A program made the position numbers and the translations under genes. A DNA stretch of 64,000 bases from contig NC_135567.1 in the NCBI RefSeq assembly GCF_964340395.1, positions 3,555,899-3,619,898 of the forward strand. Direction: 5' to 3'. A model generated the notes under the pieces. It saw nothing but the letters and a program-made list of their open reading frames with translations, made no database searches and was not told the origin of the DNA. This DNA comes from Glandiceps talaboti. Its lineage: Eukaryota > Hemichordata > Enteropneusta > Spengelidae. Of the stretch, positions 11,666 to 24,050 are shown piece after piece (the stretch's first letter is position 1; the number at the start of each line of letters is the position of its first letter).

Positions 11666-11908
11666 CGATGGTGGTGATGATGAAGAAGAAAAAGGAGAAG
11701 ATGGAGAACCCTTTCAAACATAAATCAAGTAGATCAAGTGGAATATCAGTCTTTCCTTTGTAATGTTTTAGAAGAGGAGGAAGAAGATGACGATTTGGAT
11801 GATGATGATTTGAATGATGTTGATGATGATTTACGACTGACAATGCCTAGTGCAATATTGACATGAAAAGATAATTTATTTGTTAATTTTTTTAATGAGT
11901 ATGTTTGT

Positions 11909-11942
<34 letters not shown>

Positions 11943-12841
11943 GTGCTGCTTCAGATATGTTTTTAACAGATATATGTTTTAAGCATTCCAAAAAAATTCC
12001 ACAGTTTGTGCAAACACTACTTTATGAAAATGTTTATTGAGACTATATTGGAGTATTTGCACATATTGTTTCAGTTCACTACCTCATTCCTGCCATATAT
12101 CTTTAGGGTAACTTTATATTGAGAGTTATGTCAAAGTTTAATTTATCTTTATATTTACAAGTAATAGTATATTCATGCAAAGTTGAAAAGTATGTGCAAA
12201 AAACTTATTTTACTTTTTCTCTGTTAACTCAGCTTGTGAGATATTGTCTTCTGTTTCAAATGTAGCAGATGTTGCCAATATGCTAATTTTAGGAAATATT
12301 TAGAATGTGTTATTAAAAGTTTATGTTGAAAATTATAGTCATATCTATAGGATGAAAAAATACCTTGCACAGACGTTTTTGATACTTGTCAAGTATGTTT
12401 TAGTGCAGGTGCATCTTTTACATTTTGATGGCAGGCTGAGATGAACATTTTCCAACTCTTTTTTTTTTTTTAACTTCCAAGAGCTGCAAATGTAAAATGT
12501 TGTCTGTCATATTTGTCTGTCATTTAATACTAGTAAGAATTTACATGGAAAACGTACATATCATTGTGATAACCACAAACCAAAACACAGTCATGTCACA
12601 AAGAATATTTTCAGTACAGTGTAAAGGTAATTTCACACATTAAATGAACCAAATTTCAGTAGATAGTAGTGTACATGAAAGACACTGATATTTTCAGACA
12701 AAAAACAATCTGTACCACTCAATTCGCCCATTTCAATTTATCATTACATTAACAGTTTCTTAAAAGAAAATTTAAAATTTGACTGTTTTTGTTTTTCATT
12801 TTACTAACTTGTGAGCAACTGTTGTTTGTAGCTGCTGCTGC

Positions 12842-12881
<40 letters not shown>

Positions 12882-13086
12882 GAAAAGGGAAGACCAACAT
12901 TTTAAAAGCTTATTTTCCCATGTCTGAAAAGTCATGATGTCAATTTATTTTCAGGTACCCCCCCCCCTACAACCCATAACATTTTTTTCAGGTACCCCCC
13001 CCCCCCACCCACACACACACACACACACACTATCCATATATTTTCAAGTCCCCCCCCCCCCCGAACAAGTTTTTGTGAAAGCAGCC
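11226..13086. mobile_element. 1.86-kb TIR element inserted in the hAT-like gene
   Basis: Both ends carry the same 23 bp inverted (GGCTGCTTTCACAAAAACTT then GTT; right copy at 13064-13086), followed inward by G- or C-runs. TAA flanks each side (11223-11225 and 13087-13089), consistent with a 3-bp TWA duplication as in PIF/Harbinger elements; a 5-bp CTAAG duplication with a shorter TIR reads equally well. Subterminal words TTTCAAGTACCCCCC and TTTCAGGTACCCCCC are repeated near both ends. The interior is AT-rich with (TA)n at 11506-11523, (GAT)n at 11630-11665, (ATT)n at 11910-11942 and (TGT)n at 12838-12882. It has no transposase frame, so it is non-autonomous. Confidence 0.88.
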
Positions 13087-13676
13087 TAAGTGAGAGATTT
13101 CCTCAACAATCAACCGAGTTAATAAATGCATTCACTGTTCTAGCCATGCGGCCACTATCATTTTTGTCCAAAGATGAACTTACTGAATATGGAAACCAAG
13201 AAATCGGAGTATTAGTAAACCACTTCTGGGAAACTACAATACGCAGCGATGATACAGTTGTAGATCGCACAGTGGATCCAGCGTGTGTAATGCGTGAATG
13301 GGCAACCGCCAAAGAACTTGTGTTGTCAAAGTTATACCCACGTGATAAGGTGGCTACATTGTGGAAACTGATGTATATTTATCATAAAGACCAGTTTCTG
13401 AACTTGGTAAAGCTTGCTAAAATAACTCTTATATTACCTATCCAAACAGCAGATTGTGAACGCGGGTTTTCCATTCAGAATAAGATCAAAACAAACATTC
13501 AAAATAGACTTAAACCTGATAGACTGGATGTCTTATCACTGATATCAGCTGAGGGACCACTGATTGACATGTTCCCATTCGAGGAGGCTCTTAAAGAATG
13601 GAAAACAGCAAAACAAAGACGCATAGAAAAAAATATAGTGACTTTTTGTGTATGGTCTATGCTTTACTGTGGATAA
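13087..13676 (+). pseudogene. hAT-type transposase-like gene, 3' segment with dimerisation domain
   Basis: This is an open frame of nearly 200 codons to the TAA at 13674-13676. It holds the C-terminal hAT dimerisation region: LVKLAKITLILPIQTADCER at about 13408-13467, with the diagnostic ERGFS and the following I..N..RLK.DRLD..S.I. When the 1.86-kb element and one TAA are ignored, the frame of the 5' segment continues without a break into this one, reading SERFP at the joint. The insertion therefore hit a frame that was locally intact. Function would be DNA transposition or a domesticated derivative; this copy is disrupted. Confidence 0.8.
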
Positions 13677-14978
13677 TTCACAAAGATAATCAGTCAGCAA
13701 TTGTTTTAACAATTAAACAGACATCACGTTGGAGAGAGATATGTTTATCAAAAGTCAGTGATACAATTATCAAAGTAACCATCATGAGTTCATGAACTCA
13801 TCAAGTCTTGAACAGTACATTGACAATGATTGACAGTAACAATGAACAACAGTTAGTCAGCTGTAGTTATAGAAAATATGACTCCACTCTAATCAGTTTT
13901 CACATTTGCATGTAAACACTGAAACAAGATTGGTGCAGGATTAAACTTACCTGTAATTGTGTTATATATGAGTTTTTATTGAGTTTGTTATAGACTAGTA
14001 CATTTGGTGTAATGATAAATTTTGTGATGTCCCACACAAACAAAAATAAGATGACCCAGAAAAATGAAAGTCTCGAGACACAATGTTCCACTCTGAGAAA
14101 AAGCTGGCTGCAACACTGCTGCTACTAGAAAAAAAAATGTCTTGGCAGGGAAATGATGCACAAATTCGAGTGTACTGTTCAACCTGCCAGTACTTCTCCA
14201 ACCAGGACACTTGTCAGATCATGACAAACATTTTCAAACACATGTCAGGGACCAGTAAGTTCCGTTGGCCTGTGGTACATATATATATTTGTTCTTGTCT
14301 CTGTTTCTTTCATAAATTTTTTAAATATTACTTCAGGTAAGGGTTCAAACATAAAATTATACACATACATGTATCACCTAGCTACCACACTAGTTACAGA
14401 ACATGCCATGTAAATGTTTGGCTGTTTCACAATCAGTGCTTCACTTATCTTGCATTTTGGGGCAAAAGTGAACTTGAAGGTAATGGTAATCTTCATACTA
14501 TTGGATAGTTTATAAAAGAATATATAAAAGAACTTAATCTAAATTGTTCTAGTCTCTTCAGTATGAATTAGTTAGTAGGGATGAATATACTTCTTATTTC
14601 GGACACTACATGTATCGACACTACAAAGTAATCAAATTCAAGTTTCTAATGTACACGAGGTATGACATCCTAAAGTGCTCTAATATACCAGTGATTTTAC
14701 TATACATGCAATATCAATGCCCCTATACCAATGTTACAGGCCCACTTTTATAACATGGAAAACTTATTGAAAAAGTTCAAAGCTTGGCAATATTACCTCA
14801 GAGGCTATGAATAACCTAAAAATTGCCTAAATAGAATCAAATAACTCCAGATCTGCCAGGGGTGAAACCCCTTGGACTATCTCACCCCAGAGGCTACTCA
14901 TTTGTTAAACCAACAATAATATTCACCAAAATTGGTAAAAAAAACTTCAAAAGCCTCTAGGGGAGACCCCCTAGGACC
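13677..14978. other. No firm gene; one weak plus-strand exon candidate
   Basis: Around 14083-14251 there is an open stretch with two Cys-x2-Cys-like residues (CSTCQYFSNQDTC) ending at ACCA followed by GTAAGTTCC, which could be a donor. No acceptor or partner exon is convincing, so it is not called as a gene. The rest is AT-rich and unremarkable. Confidence 0.3.
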
Positions 14979-15506
14979 CCCATAAGGGGTACACATGTCC
15001 CAGTCTCAAATCAAAGTTCTTTCCTCCACTTCTTACTGTCAAGATGCTATGGAACTTTATTTCAAAAACGTTTCAACCATATGTGGTTGCTTTTTACATG
15101 TTAGAGCTGTCTTGTAAAGCTTGCAAATTATTGTCTGAAAGTGTCTGTGAATAGCCAGAAAATTGGCTTTAAGAGTAAAAATATACCAGGGCTTCTAGAG
15201 GGAGACCAGCTAGAACCCCCTCCCCCCATAAGAGGTAGACATGTCCCAGTCTCAAATTAAAGTTCTTTCCTCCACCGCTTACTGTCAAGATGCTATGAAA
15301 ACTTTATTTTAAAAATGTTTCAACCTTATGTAGTTGCTTTTCACATGTTAGAACTGTCTTATAAAGCTTGTAAATTATTGTCTGACAGTGTCTGTGACCC
15401 CCTAGAAGCCCCCCCCCAGCCCATACACATACACTCACACAAGAGGTGGACATATCCCAGTCTCAAAGCTCTTCCCTTTACAGCTTACTGGCAAGATGCT
15501 ATCAAA
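14979..15506 (+). repeat. Three-copy tandem duplication of about 240 bp
   Basis: The words ATGTCCCAGTCTCAAAT, TCTTTCCTCCAC and TTACTGTCAAGATGCTATG occur at about 14995, 15240 and, shorter, 15447. The first two copies share about 170 bp including GTTTCAACC..ATGT and TTGTCTGA.AGTGTCTGTGA. The third is truncated and interrupted by a CCCCCCC run. Confidence 0.75.
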
Positions 15507-16460
15507 CTATTCATGGGGGTCAGTGACTTTTTGTCTGACTGACCAGTCTGTCTGAATGCTTGAGCTCACCAATCAAGTTTCCGAATTGCATTTTCTGTGT
15601 GTCACCATACCATGGCATAAAAACTATCAATGATGTTTATATTTAATTGAAAATCAAACATGTATTGAAATATGTAGTTTTCTAAATATAATCTATGTGA
15701 TAGACCAGCATCTTTTTACTCTCTTTATAACCCTGTGCGAAAACCAAACAGAAAATTGTGGCAACAAAAGTAGGTGTTCAACATAGGCGTCAAAAAAAAA
15801 TTCGGATATCTCAAAGAAGGAAAGAAAAATAAAAGTTGCCAGTATAGGCGAAGGAGAAAAAAAATAATTCACAGGCAAGCAGGTGGAAAAAAAATAATGA
15901 CTCTACCAATCTTCCAAGCCCCCCCCCCCCCCAGGATATCAAATGGTCTACCCCTTAGTAAAGATTTTTTAAACTTGAGATTAACTAATTTGACGGTACT
16001 TGATTGATTATGAAGATTGCAGTCAGGATCCTACATTTGACTCAAGCTCAGTGTAAAGCTCAGTGTATATTTCATTCCCAATACTTACCAACAAAAGTTT
16101 GTAACATCAAAACAGAATCTTTATCTTATGAAACACTTACAATACATTTAAAGAAATAATTTCGAATGAGTCATGGTTGTATTTCAAAGCTTTTTTTGAA
16201 ATTGTTTCATGTATTATAATCCTGATATTTTGTTAATCCTGATATTTTGTTAAACCTGTGATTTATGCATTGGTTTAGCCTGTGTTTTATTATCTATATA
16301 CATTATTTCATATAAAACAAAACTAATCTATGAGATCTATCCTGAAAATTAGGATAATATATAATATCTGGCAATTATTTTAAAATCCAATATTCGTATA
16401 AAACTTAAACTTATTAATTATCTGATTTGATTTTAGACTCAAAGAGAGTAACAATATTTT
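15507..16460. other. No recognisable feature
   Basis: AT-rich with A-runs and one C-run near 15920. Direct repeats of TAATCCTGATATTTTGT occur near 16220 and 16238. No gene or element supported. Confidence 0.4.
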
Positions 16461-16461
16461 A

Positions 16462-17125
16462 ACAAGTCATTGAGAATGACATAGTCCCCGCTATGATTGG
16501 GTTTTAAGGAATTATCACTACTCTGATCACGCAACAACACTTGTGAACCTAAATCAAACAGACTTAGATATGTTGTGTCTGCTTGTTGGGCATGGAACAT
16601 GCCTACAAAAATAAAGGATTGGTCGGGTATGGGGGATCATATCACGATGAAAATGGATATGCACATGTATGTCATAGAACACTGTCCTAATACCAACTTT
16701 GAATGAGATCTGTTCAAGCATGTCTGAGTTATGGCTTTGGACATGAAAATTCACAAACAAAATGGCTGCTAGGCGGCCATATTGGATCGTATCATGACAA
16801 CAATGAATATGCACATATATGCCATAGAACACTGTCCTAATACCAACTTTGAATGAGATCTGTTCAAACATGTCTGAGTTATGGCTTTAGACAGGGAAAA
16901 TTTGCAAACAAAATGGCTGCTAGGCAGCCATATTGGATCATATCATAAAACAAATTGACGTGCATATGTATGTCATTGTATGTTGCCCCTGTACCAAGTT
17001 TTAAAAAAATTGGTCCAGGCATCTCCAAGAAACGGCTGCGGACAGACGGACGGACAGACGGACGCACGGACAGACGGAACCCATTCCATAAGTTCCCGCC
17101 CCGGACTTCGTATGGCGGGGACTAA
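16462..17125. repeat. Dispersed repeat family B (TAGTCCCCGC ends), copy 1
   Basis: The copy opens ACAAGTCATTGAGAATGACA then TAGTCCCCGC and closes with GCGGGGACTAA, an inverted end of about 12 bp. Inside are tandem units of about 150 bp carrying ATGTCTGAGTTATGGCTTTG, AAAATGGCTGC and CCATATTGGATC. A GGACAGACGGAC run lies at 17040-17076. Copy 2 lies at 18790-19872. No protein-coding capacity is seen; open frames across it are translations of the tandem unit. Confidence 0.78.
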
Positions 17126-17285
17126 TTACAGCATCTTTATCTGATTTTGTGATTTTTAACAGTAAATTTTGGAAAGGATTCTTGATGGATTGCTTTTAAC
17201 TATGTACTGTAAGTTAATCTTTTTTTCTTTTTTTTCTTTCTAAATGCCCAGCCCACATGCACTCATCTCAGCCAGGTGTCATATC

Positions 17286-17703
17286 ACAGGGAGCCCAGGA
17301 ATGTTGTTATAAACAAACAAATAAACAAACAAATAAATAAATAAATAAATAATAAACAGAAAAAAACTAAATAAATATACATGGGATTCTAAAGTAATGG
17401 ATAACTATCAATAAACATAATATGTATGTATATACCGGTCTCTGAATGAGAGAATATAGGATATGTTTCTATATATACCATCTATATGTTGTTAGTATAA
17501 ATAGGATATATAGAAACAAATAGTCTATTATTTCAATAGTATACAGACATGTATATACATATAGACATGTTTACAGACAGATATCCATGAGTTTAAAATG
17601 ATCTTTCATTTACCCATGCATATTTATTTATTTTTTATTTATTTACTTGTTTGTTTGTTTGTTTGTTCGTTAGATTGCAACACAGTTCCTGTGCTCCCTG
17701 TGC
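17286..17703. mobile_element. Hairpin (fold-back) element
   Basis: The left end CAGGGAGCCCAGGAATGTTG with following AACAAACAAATAAAC is matched inverted at the right end (TTTGTTTGTTCGTTAG with following ACAGTTCCTGTGCTCCCTG). The middle also pairs: AGGATATGTTTCTATATAT against ATATATAGAAACAAATAG. The structure is a near full-length palindrome of about 420 bp, typical of a hairpin MITE. Confidence 0.75.
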
Positions 17704-18789
17704 ACAAACATTAAGTTGTGGGTTCTTGCCTGTGTCATTAATAATTTCAGTACTAAACTGATAATTTACTAAAACCCCAATTTGTTCTTGTTTTATAACA
17801 TACACATGTATTTAATTTTGTTCCTCACATTTTTGCTCTGTCATTTTTTAATAAGACTGTTGATATTACATTGCACCAGGCCTTGATATCATTGAGTTTA
17901 GTCCAAAATGTTGACCAATGCTTGAATTTCATGGTATTTTACTAGTCTATACTTTAGTTTACTATTAAGTTAAATGGAAATACTCAACTGACATTTTCCT
18001 ATGCCATTAAATGTTTTTGGATTTTGGCGCAATATAAACTTTGCTGATTGATTGATTGATTGATTAAAACAGATTCACATTTATTGAGCAGATTGGGTTG
18101 AAATTTGATGGTAACATTCCTAGTACATGATTATCTCATTAGTGATATGCAAATTACAGGTGTAGCCAATGAAGCTGTTCATGCAAATAGCTGTTTATAA
18201 ACGATTCTTCAATGTGCAGGCAATTTCCAAGCTTGGCCAGAGGGAGGGGAAAAATGGCCCAGTATTTCAGCGGGCAACATATATTTCAGCTGTAAGATAT
18301 GGGGAAAGGGGAAGGCAGTGGACAAATTTACTATTTTTTTTACAATATTCACAAGAGGCAAATTAATTGTGTAATATAATAATTTATGTTTGACCGCGTA
18401 TGTCATCGAAACTGGTGAGGCAGTGCATTGAGATTGCAGCACAATCTAATATGTCAACTGACAACTGTCATTACGTATATATTACATGTAGAAGGAGATA
18501 CTATTTGCTATGAGTATATCAAACAGCATCCTGAGTAAATTTAACATTGGGGCTTCAATGAATAGTGGACAGATGCCATATGTCTGGTAGAGGGCAGCGG
18601 AGAGAAAGGAAACCTTGGTGAAAATTGTGGGGAGCGGGCAGTGGGCAGGGACATCTGTTGGGAGGACAAGTTGTGTAATATCGCAGTGGGAGAGCTGATA
18701 CGAACAGCTTTCACTTTCCTCTCCAATCTTGAATGAAACGTAAAAAGTGTTTATTAGCTATGTTTTAACTTTCTGAAATAATTTCAGAA
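17704..18789. other. No gene; includes inverted family A tail fragment
   Basis: At 18060-18165 the words GCAGATTGGGTTGAAATTTG and TTAGTGATATGCAAATTA are the reverse complement of the family A tail. They follow a (TGAT)n run at 18043-18064. The remainder is unassigned. Confidence 0.5.
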
Positions 18790-19872
18790 CAAGTCATTGA
18801 GAATGACATAGTCCTCACTATGATTGTGTTTTAAGGCACTGGCACTTTATGTTGTCATTTTCTTGATATCACTACTCTGATCATGCAACAACACTTGTGA
18901 ACCTAAATCAAACAGACTTAGATATGTCGTGTCTGCTCGTTGGACATGGAACATGCCAACTCATGTTGTGTCTCCTTGTTGGACATGGGACATGCCTACT
19001 CTTCAAGATGACCTGATGGAATAAACCATTCAACAATAAAGGATGAGTCGGGTATGGGGGGGGGGGGGGGGGGCTGTTCAAGCATGTCTGAGTTATGGCT
19101 TTGGACATGGAAAATTTGCAAATAAAATGGCTGCCAGGCAGCCATATTGGATCGTATCACAACAAAAATGGATATGCACATGTATGTCATAGAACACTGT
19201 CCTAATACTAACTTTGAATGAGATCTGTTAGAGCCTGTCTGAGTTATGGCTTTGGACATGGAAAATTTGCAAATAAAATGGCTGCCAGGCAGCCATATTG
19301 GATCGTATCACAACAAAAATGGATATGCACATGTATGTCATAGAACACTGTGCTAATACCAACTTTGAATGAGATCTGTTCAAGCATGTCTGAGTTATGG
19401 CTTTGGACATGGAAAATTCGCAAACAAAATGGCTGCTAAGCAGCCATATTGGATCATGACACGATGAATATGGATATGCACATGTATGTCATAAAACATT
19501 GTCCTAATACCAACTTTGAATGAGAACTGTCCAAGCATGTCTGATTTATGGCTTTGGACATGGAAAATTCACAAACATAATGGCTGCTAGGCAGCCATAT
19601 TGGATCGTATCATGACAACAATGAATATGCACATGTATTTCATAGAACACTGTCCTAATGCTAACTTTGAATGAGATCTGTTAAAGCATGTCTGAGTTAT
19701 GGCTTTAGACAGGGAAAATTTGCAAACAAAATGACTGCTAGGCGGCCATATTGGATCATATCATAAAACAAATTGACGTGCATATGTATGCCATAGAATG
19801 TTGCCCTTGTATCAAGTTTGAAAAAAATCAATCCATAAGTCCCCGTCCTGAACTTCGTCCGGCGGGGACTAA
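18790..19872. repeat. Dispersed repeat family B, copy 2
   Basis: It has the same opening (ACAAGTCATTGAGAATGACA, then TAGTCCTCAC) and closing (CGGCGGGGACTAA) as copy 1. This copy holds about five tandem units of roughly 151 bp around GCATGTCTGAGTTATGG (near 19083, 19235, 19385, 19533, 19687). A poly-G run lies at 19058-19073. It is longer than copy 1 because of the extra units. Confidence 0.78.
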
Positions 19873-20047
19873 AAATGACTCATTTGCTGCACCTGAAATT
19901 ACGAGTTTTTTGTCTAAAATCTATCATTCTAAAATACCTAGCAGATTGGGCAGGAATTTCATGGGGCTGCCTCTGGAGAGGTGTAGATGAAGCTGCATTC
20001 ACAACATGCTGATCCCATTAGCGATATGCAAATTAGGTCTAACCATT
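19873..20047 (-). repeat. Inverted family A tail fragment
   Basis: Words AGCAGATTGGGCAGGAATTTC and CATTAGCGATATGCAAATTA are family A tail sequence in reverse orientation. They lie between a family B copy and a forward family A copy. Confidence 0.6.
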
Positions 20048-20690
20048 TTTATAAAGTGCCAATGACGTTGTACATAGCACAACTGTTGATGATACAGTTT
20101 AATTTTCTGTAATGATTAACGTGGTCTTCTTGCTAGACTTACATTCTTCAAAGATTTATTCCCATGCCTTCCCATCCATGGTGTTAATGTTATACCTGCT
20201 ATATACAACATCATTTAAATGTTACTATGGGCACTATCTTGTTTCTCGGCATACAATTTCGCAATGCTCATTTACCTTCCCATCACCAGTGTTATTTTAG
20301 CATTATATGTCATTGTTTACCCATTCCTATGGGCGTGGTCTTGTTGCTAAGGGCATTTACATATTCTACAATAATGTATATTCACTTGCCTACTCATCCT
20401 TGTTATAATTGTCAAGGAACCTATCATTTGACTGTTGCTTAGGGTGTGGTCATGGTTGCTAGGGCCAATGACATATTAAGTATGATACATTCACAATTTG
20501 CAGATTAACAGTAACACTTTCAGAATCATAACCAAATTTCATCTCTAGTAGTTTGAGAGGTAAAGTTCAATACCAAAATCACTGCATCATCTACAAGACA
20601 GACATACAAACAGACATACAGACAGACAGACAGACAGACAGGCATTTTACATTGAACCAAAATGTAGTTCAGTGTTCAAGTTAGGTAGGC
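20048..20690 (+). repeat. Family A, shortened copy
   Basis: It begins AAGTGCCAATGACGTTGTAC and contains three GGGCGTGGTC-type units (20225-20460). It ends in a (CAGA)n run at 20595-20640 and AATGTAGTTCAGTG. Much of the tail is deleted. Confidence 0.7.
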
Positions 20691-20849
20691 ACGGTTTCGA
20701 ATTCCAAGCAACATCAAGGAGAGATTAATTCTAGTACCATTCACACACAATTGTTACATTGTGTTAAGTAACCCATACAAAATTTTAATAGTTTAATTGG
20801 ATCAATAAAACAATAATCTATGTATACTCTTTTTGCCTGACTGGCATTT

Positions 20850-21405
20850 CAACTAAAAAAACAAGTTTTTTTAGCCCTAATTTCCACATTTCTAAAGAGA
20901 TCATCATGATTGTAATTAATATCACCTGATCTGTACATCCCCAGAAACATCCTATTTCAGCGAAATCAACCGAAGTACTTTTGGAATTATAGACTTTTGA
21001 CTAACCTTAATTTGCATATCACTGATGGGATCATCATGTCATGAACAAATCTAAATTTACACCCACTACATAACGTTCCCACCAAATTTCAGGCCAAGCT
21101 GCCCAGTAGTTTTGGAGTTTAAGTCTTTGGACTAAAAATCACATTTTTTCACTTAAAATGCACATCTCTGATGCAATCATTTTCATTTGAACAATTTTCC
21201 ATCTAGACACAACAAGTAATGTCCCCGCCAAATACCAAACAAATCAGTCTGGCGGTTTTTTACTTTAAATCATTTACACACACACATACACACACACACG
21301 CGCGAGCGCGCACGTGCGCACACACACAAACACACACACACATACACACGCATTTCTCGATGACTCTAGCACCAATTAACCTAGTTCAGTTGTGCTAATA
21401 AAATT
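20850..21405 (+). repeat. Family A tail
   Basis: Carries the tail landmarks in order: TTTGCATATCACTGATGGGA at about 21011, CCACCAAATTTCAGGCC near 21079, CCGCCAAATACCAAAC near 21226 and a mixed CA/CG run at 21277-21350. It ends with AACCTAGTTCAGTTGTGCTA. Confidence 0.75.
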
Positions 21406-21595
21406 TTGTATCTTTAAACTGCATGGTGAATGGAGTTAAAATTTAGTAGGGATGGTTTCTGGAGGTGTTATTCTGCAGGTGTTGTTGAAAACATTTTGAC
21501 ACAATTGGTTCTAGCAATCATGTCCACGGCCTTAGCTATACAGTGATGCATATTACAAAGACAACAACAGGTATAGGTAAGTAAGTGAATACGGA

Positions 21596-21830
21596 TTCAA
21601 AAATACGTATGCAAATATGCCTACCAACAGGACCACGCCCATATCAATGGCTGAATGGTGTTTTTTATTGCAAATATTAAAACTGGAAAGGGTAGGCAAA
21701 TTAATCAATATTCAAAAATGTATGCAAATGTGCCTAGCAACAAGGCCACAGCGACACCAACAGCCAACTATTAGTTGTGCTACAATGCCATTGGCGGTAT
21801 TTTTATTTTTCGAAATGCTTGAGAAGATAA
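21596..21830 (-). repeat. Family A head, inverted
   Basis: Contains ACCACGCCCAT and GCAAATATGCCTA in reverse-complement orientation and ends AGTTGTGCTACAATGCCATT then GGCGGTATTTTTA. This is the exact reverse of the family A head. With the preceding forward tail it forms a head-inverted arrangement. Confidence 0.7.
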
Positions 21831-22557
21831 ATAAATTAAACAAGTTGAACATTGTTATTTTTCTAATATACTATCACTGTCAAATCTAAAGTAACACATT
21901 TATATTTAAATGATTGCAGTGATGCATTTTTCACTTCTATTGGTATATAATGGAGTATTAAATGATCTCAGGAGAACTGTTTATGTGATTTATTACTATT
22001 GTACTAGACATGTATCACAAGACAGATATGCTTAAGAACAGTCACCACCACAAACACAATGGACAATATATTGGAGACCTGCTTTCAGACATGCATGCAT
22101 GACTGTGCATTGTCCACGACATCCCTTCCTACAATCACAACATCACAAAATGTTGCTGTCATGTTTTAGAAGCCTCTGGTAGAAATGCCCAACACATATC
22201 CCATCAACACTTCTCATTTTACTTCCATCCTTATTCGCTCTTGATCTGCTACCATCATCTGGACACAACAATGACCAGAGTGGTAAAGATCTCTGTCTCT
22301 GTCAGTCAGTCTGTCTGTCTGTCTGTCTGTCTCTCTGATCTCTCTCTGATATATATACATGACTCTGTATAAATACTCCATTTGCATACTTTATAAGGGA
22401 GCCTTCAGTAATTATGAGGGAGGGGGGATTTAGGGTATGTCTGAGCTGTAAAATGTGACCCTCCCCCCAATCCCAAGTTCTAAAATGTGACCCTCCCCCA
22501 TCTCAAAATGACAAATTCACTGATAGATGGATGGATGGAAATTATGTGGACAGATTA
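21831..22557. other. No gene; simple repeats only
   Basis: A (TCTG)n/(TC)n run at 22300-22345 and a purine-rich or C-rich patch at 22420-22500 with two copies of AAATGTGACCCTCCCCC. Nothing else could be supported. Confidence 0.4.
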
Positions 22558-22920
22558 AAGGGACAGTAGCTGTAACTTTTGATGATTTTTTCAGTATGTT
22601 TTGTTCTGTGTATCAACTACAGTTTTTAGTTTCTTGTTCTACTCCATAAGGCACATTGAAACACTCCTGTGTTTGGTAAATGCTTGTAAACACAGTCTGT
22701 ATATGTACACACTGCATTATTATTTTTGAAAAGTGAATTTTAGTCTGAACCAAAATTATCAACAATAACAGTGCACTTTACATATACACAGGCTGTGTTG
22801 ACAAGCCAAATACAGGGTATCAACATGTTTTAAGGAGTAGAACAAGAAACTGCACTTGACACACATATTACCTGTGAAATTCTAAAACATGTTGAGTACT
22901 GTTTATTACCGTTTTTAACG
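22558..22920. mobile_element. Hairpin MITE-like sequence
   Basis: Inverted pairs GTTTCTTGTTCTACTCC (22630-22646) and GGAGTAGAACAAGAAAC (22834-22850), plus CACAGTCTGTATATGTA and TACACAGGCTGTG, give a stem of about 115 bp per arm around an AT-rich centre. The outer left end (AAAGGGACAGTAGCTGTAAC) has no clear partner on the right, so the copy seems truncated. Confidence 0.65.
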
Positions 22921-23149
22921 GTAATTCCAGTGAAAATAAAATATTCTTCACTATTTTCTGCTCAATGGACATTCTCACGAAGCAAGATATTATGAAGCCA
23001 ATGACTGGTTTCAGCATGTATGTGATACAGGTCAATCTTTGCATATGTGGCTCATATGCACATTTTGCGGTTATATGACAATGTATAATGTATTTTTAAA
23101 CAATGAGCAATGCTGATATAACGAAATATATCACATCATGTGAAACTTG

Positions 23150-24050
23150 CTGAACAAATGAATCCAGCCAGTGCATGGAAACAATGATGAACCACACAGA
23201 CCATGGCAAAAGGTAGCATCCGATTTGTTTACCTATGATAATCGAGACTACTTGGTAACTGTTGATTACTATAGCAACTTTTATGAACTGGATAAACTTC
23301 CCGACACCAAATCTTCAACAGTTATAAGGAAAACAAAACAGCCCTTTGCTCGATATGGAATCACAGAAGAGTTAGTTTCCGACAATGGACCACAATACAT
23401 CTCTACTGAGTTTGCAACATTCTCAAAAGTATGGGACTTTAAATATCTTACTATCAGCCCATACAAGAGCAAGGCAAATGGTAAAGTTGAAGCAGCTGTC
23501 AAGATAGCCAAACAACTCCTGAGGAAGTGTAAGAAATCCAACAGTAACATTCACCTCACACTACTGCATCAACGCAACAAAGAAGCTCAAATCAAGCACA
23601 ACACCTAATGAACCATAGGACTAGAACACAAGCAGTATACTATGACAGAAACTTAGATGATCTCCCAGTGTTAGAAGAAGGTGATGTGGTTAGAATGAAA
23701 CCGTTCATTCTAGGAAAAAAGAAATGGCCAAAAGCCATTGTCACACAGCGTTTGGATGAAAGATCTTAAGAAGTTGAGTCATCCGACACAACTTATCGAC
23801 GTAGCAGAGCACACTTCAAGAAAACAATGGAACCAGCAGATTCTAAAGACTTGGGAGAAACAAACACGACATCTCATACTCCCAATATCATCAAACCACC
23901 ACTGTCTACAAGGAGTAATTCTGAACGGTCCAACCGACCTGATGTCAAGGAAGCAACGTCATTATCACCTAAACCAATAGTTGCTACACCACCCAAGTCA
24001 CCAATGAAATCCAGAAGTGGCCATGTAATATAACCACCATCCTACTGGAA
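23150..24050 (+). pseudogene. Ty3-type retrotransposon integrase fragment, decayed
   Basis: Codons from about 23171 read through an integrase catalytic core. The first Asp is in VASDLFTYD, the second in LVSDNGPQYIS, and Glu is in SKANGKVEAAVK, so the D,D,E triad is present. Integrase joins the element's DNA ends to chromosomal DNA. Similarity then continues in another frame (after a shift near 23570-23600) with LEEGDVVRMKP and a W-K-x-V-like module. A single in-frame TAA at 23767-23769 follows, then a Pro/Ser-rich C-terminus. Zinc-binding, reverse transcriptase, RNase H and gag parts and LTRs are not seen. This is a 0.9-kb 3' fragment of pol. Confidence 0.82.

Noticed and set aside
14083-14251. 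Plus-strand exon with CSTC motif before a GTAAGT donor
   Set aside because: No convincing acceptor or partner exon; the motif alone is too weak.
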